DNA of 64,000 bases from Tumidithrix helvetica (GTDB lineage Bacteria; Cyanobacteriota; Cyanobacteriia; Pseudanabaenales; Pseudanabaenaceae), in contig NZ_CBDDRA010000017.1 in assembly GCF_965232925.1 (NCBI RefSeq), positions 62,001-126,000 of the forward strand. Direction: 5' to 3'. Below are positions 62,760 through 64,000 of this stretch, piece after piece; position 1 is the first letter of the stretch, and every line of letters starts with the position of its first letter. A program made the position numbers and the translations under genes. Under the pieces are notes generated by a model. That model saw nothing but the letters and a program-made list of their open reading frames with translations, ran no database searches and was not told where the DNA came from.

Positions 62760-64000
62760 TTAATTGTTGACCTCTTGCGATGTAGTCTCTTGCACCAATG
62801 GTATTTGTGAGGTTAACCAATCTTTCACATTAGCAATATAACTAGTCCACTCTTGAGTAGAACTAAGTAGGTCAATTATTTTTGATAATCCAACATCTCT
62901 ATTCCAATCAAGTCTTTTTATTATATCGTCTACATACCTATGGCTGTTATCAACAGCTACAATATGCCTTGCCACTCCAATTATTTCATTACACTCGTTA
63001 TCATCATTGTTTTCTAAACCAATAATAATACTGTGAATGTACTTTTCAGGTTTAGTATTTTCTGGAAGATTTAAACATTTTATTTTCTGAAGGCTAGACT
63101 CTCGAAGTGAGTTTGCGCGTTCATCATTTCCAGTTAAAACAGCCTTTAATCGTTCTTTTTGTTCTTCTAGAGTTCTATAGACATCTCCATCCAACACAAA
63201 AATAGTATTATCACAGCTTTCACCACGTAGACGTAACCCAGCTAGAACTGTAAAACAATTCATAGCAGCACCGAATCTTTGTACAGATAGATGCCTAGAA
63301 ATACCTAATTGACCTGCTATCTTCTTAATGATTGCTACAGCAAGATCATCTTCAACAAAAACTTCAATTAACCTCGGTTGAGACCCTGTTAAGCGATTTA
63401 TTGCATCTGGTTTTGTTTCATTGAAGCAAAGAGTTTTTTCTGATGTACCAAAAACATGTCTTATGTTAATAAAATCAGACAACTCAAGAATTGATTCTCT
63501 ATGCGTCGTAAATACTACTTGAAGATTTTGGCTTTGTGCCCTTTCAGATACCACTTTAATCAAATTCTTCATCGCTGAATCATGTAATAGAAGATCCAAC
63601 TCATCTATTAGGATGAGACTATACTTATCAGCTCTAAATATTTTTTCTAGCAATAAAAATATCTTTTGTTCGCCAGCACTCATACTCAATGCAGAGTATC
63701 TTATTCCATTGGCTTCAACACCAATAAACTTTCTCCCATTACCAGGGTCATGAATGTTATAGGCAGTATATTGCCTATTAAGACAATATGAAGCCTTCTC
63801 TAGTATTGTATTTATAATACTTTCACTTACATTACTAGTTGAGTAGTTAATTTTTACATTTCGTTTTTCTGATTCGATAAGTGGTACACAACTGTCCACA
63901 CCAAAATAATATATATTTCTTGTAGGTCGTCTTTTATATATTGGTTTCCATCGATCACTACTCTTCCCATAAAGCTGTTCTACATTTTCGAATGTTTGAG
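62760..64000 (-). CDS. AAA_15-Toprim (OLD-like) protein, 5' partial
   Basis: The reading frame is open to the right edge, so the N-terminus with the Walker A motif lies outside the window. Seen are the ABC signature ALSMSAGEQKIFLLLEKI, Walker B YSLILIDELDLLLH and an H-loop VVFTTHRES. Beyond them a Toprim-like part follows, with LIEVFVEDDLAVAIIKK and NTIFVLDGDVYRT supplying acidic residues. This is the single-chain OLD arrangement of ATPase plus nuclease found in phage-defence genes. It is AT-rich, free of HIP1 sites and probably acquired. Confidence 0.8.
   Translation of the reverse strand, partial: QTFENVEQLYGKSSDRWKPIYKRRPTRNIYYFGVDSCVPLIESEKRNVKINYSTSNVSESIINTILEKASYCLNRQYTAYNIHDPGNGRKFIGVEANGIRYSALSMSAGEQKIFLLLEKIFRADKYSLILIDELDLLLHDSAMKNLIKVVSERAQSQNLQVVFTTHRESILELSDFINIRHVFGTSEKTLCFNETKPDAINRLTGSQPRLIEVFVEDDLAVAIIKKIAGQLGISRHLSVQRFGAAMNCFTVLAGLRLRGESCDNTIFVLDGDVYRTLEEQKERLKAVLTGNDERANSLRESSLQKIKCLNLPENTKPEKYIHSIIIGLENNDDNECNEIIGVARHIVAVDNSHRYVDDIIKRLDWNRDVGLSKIIDLLSSTQEWTSYIANVKDWLTSQIPLVQETTSQEVNN

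Noticed and set aside
1..64000. tRNA, rRNA or SRP RNA genes
   Set aside because: No stretch with a recognisable tRNA arm pattern or rRNA signature was found by reading; a dedicated search was not possible.

Overview
The window is cyanobacterial chromosome. The HIP1 octamer GCGATCGC recurs throughout, and cyanobacterial markers are present: psbX (photosystem II), ycf66, an SpkB-like kinase with pentapeptide repeats, and several TPR or pentapeptide proteins. Genus cannot be fixed from this window. No rRNA, tRNA or CRISPR array was seen.

Layout. 1-9 kb: a DUF4132 HEAT-like protein (cut by the left edge), a MoxR-type AAA+ ATPase and a DUF5682 protein. These resemble the Escherichia coli yehI/yehL/yehM set, but an NTF2-like gene, a Uma2 nuclease gene, a repeat and a broken moxR fragment lie between them, and no VWA partner follows. 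9-24 kb: mostly core genes (kinase, ycf66-psbX, PsiE, LysR, aroC, ffh, isoaspartyl peptidase, M16 peptidase, TPR protein), with a YefM-YoeB toxin-antitoxin pair and gene remnants at 16.3-17.5 kb. 24.6-27.2 kb: an AT-rich, HIP1-poor island with a 98-bp MITE and a two-gene AAA ATPase plus Toprim (DUF3226-like) cassette, which resembles a split OLD or PARIS-type defence module. 36.8-38.7 kb: a trypsin-like protease paired with a Trypco1 (CU044_2847) protein, a known conflict-system pairing. 62.7-64 kb: a fused AAA-Toprim (OLD-like) protein cut by the right edge.

The most coherent system is purine catabolism, spread over 28.5-31 kb, 39.8-44.8 kb and 45.4-49.9 kb. It holds guanine deaminase, an HpxD-like Rieske oxygenase (inferred role), the flavin urate hydroxylase HpxO, 5-hydroxyisourate hydrolase, OHCU decarboxylase, PuuE allantoinase, an allantoate amidohydrolase, an allophanate-hydrolase-related protein, an EamA transporter and a GntR/FCD regulator. 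A near-identical palindrome, TGTATACNGTATACA, lies in all five promoter regions of these loci, including that of the GntR gene. This defines a candidate purine-degradation regulon that would release nitrogen from guanine through urate to ureidoglycolate. The guanine deaminase operon also carries three exported proteins with no obvious purine role.

49.9-62.7 kb: mixed housekeeping and exported-protein genes, ending in cobI, a 2Fe-2S ferredoxin and the dnaJ-tusA-like-rsgA operon. At least five families of short dispersed repeats punctuate the intergenic spaces.
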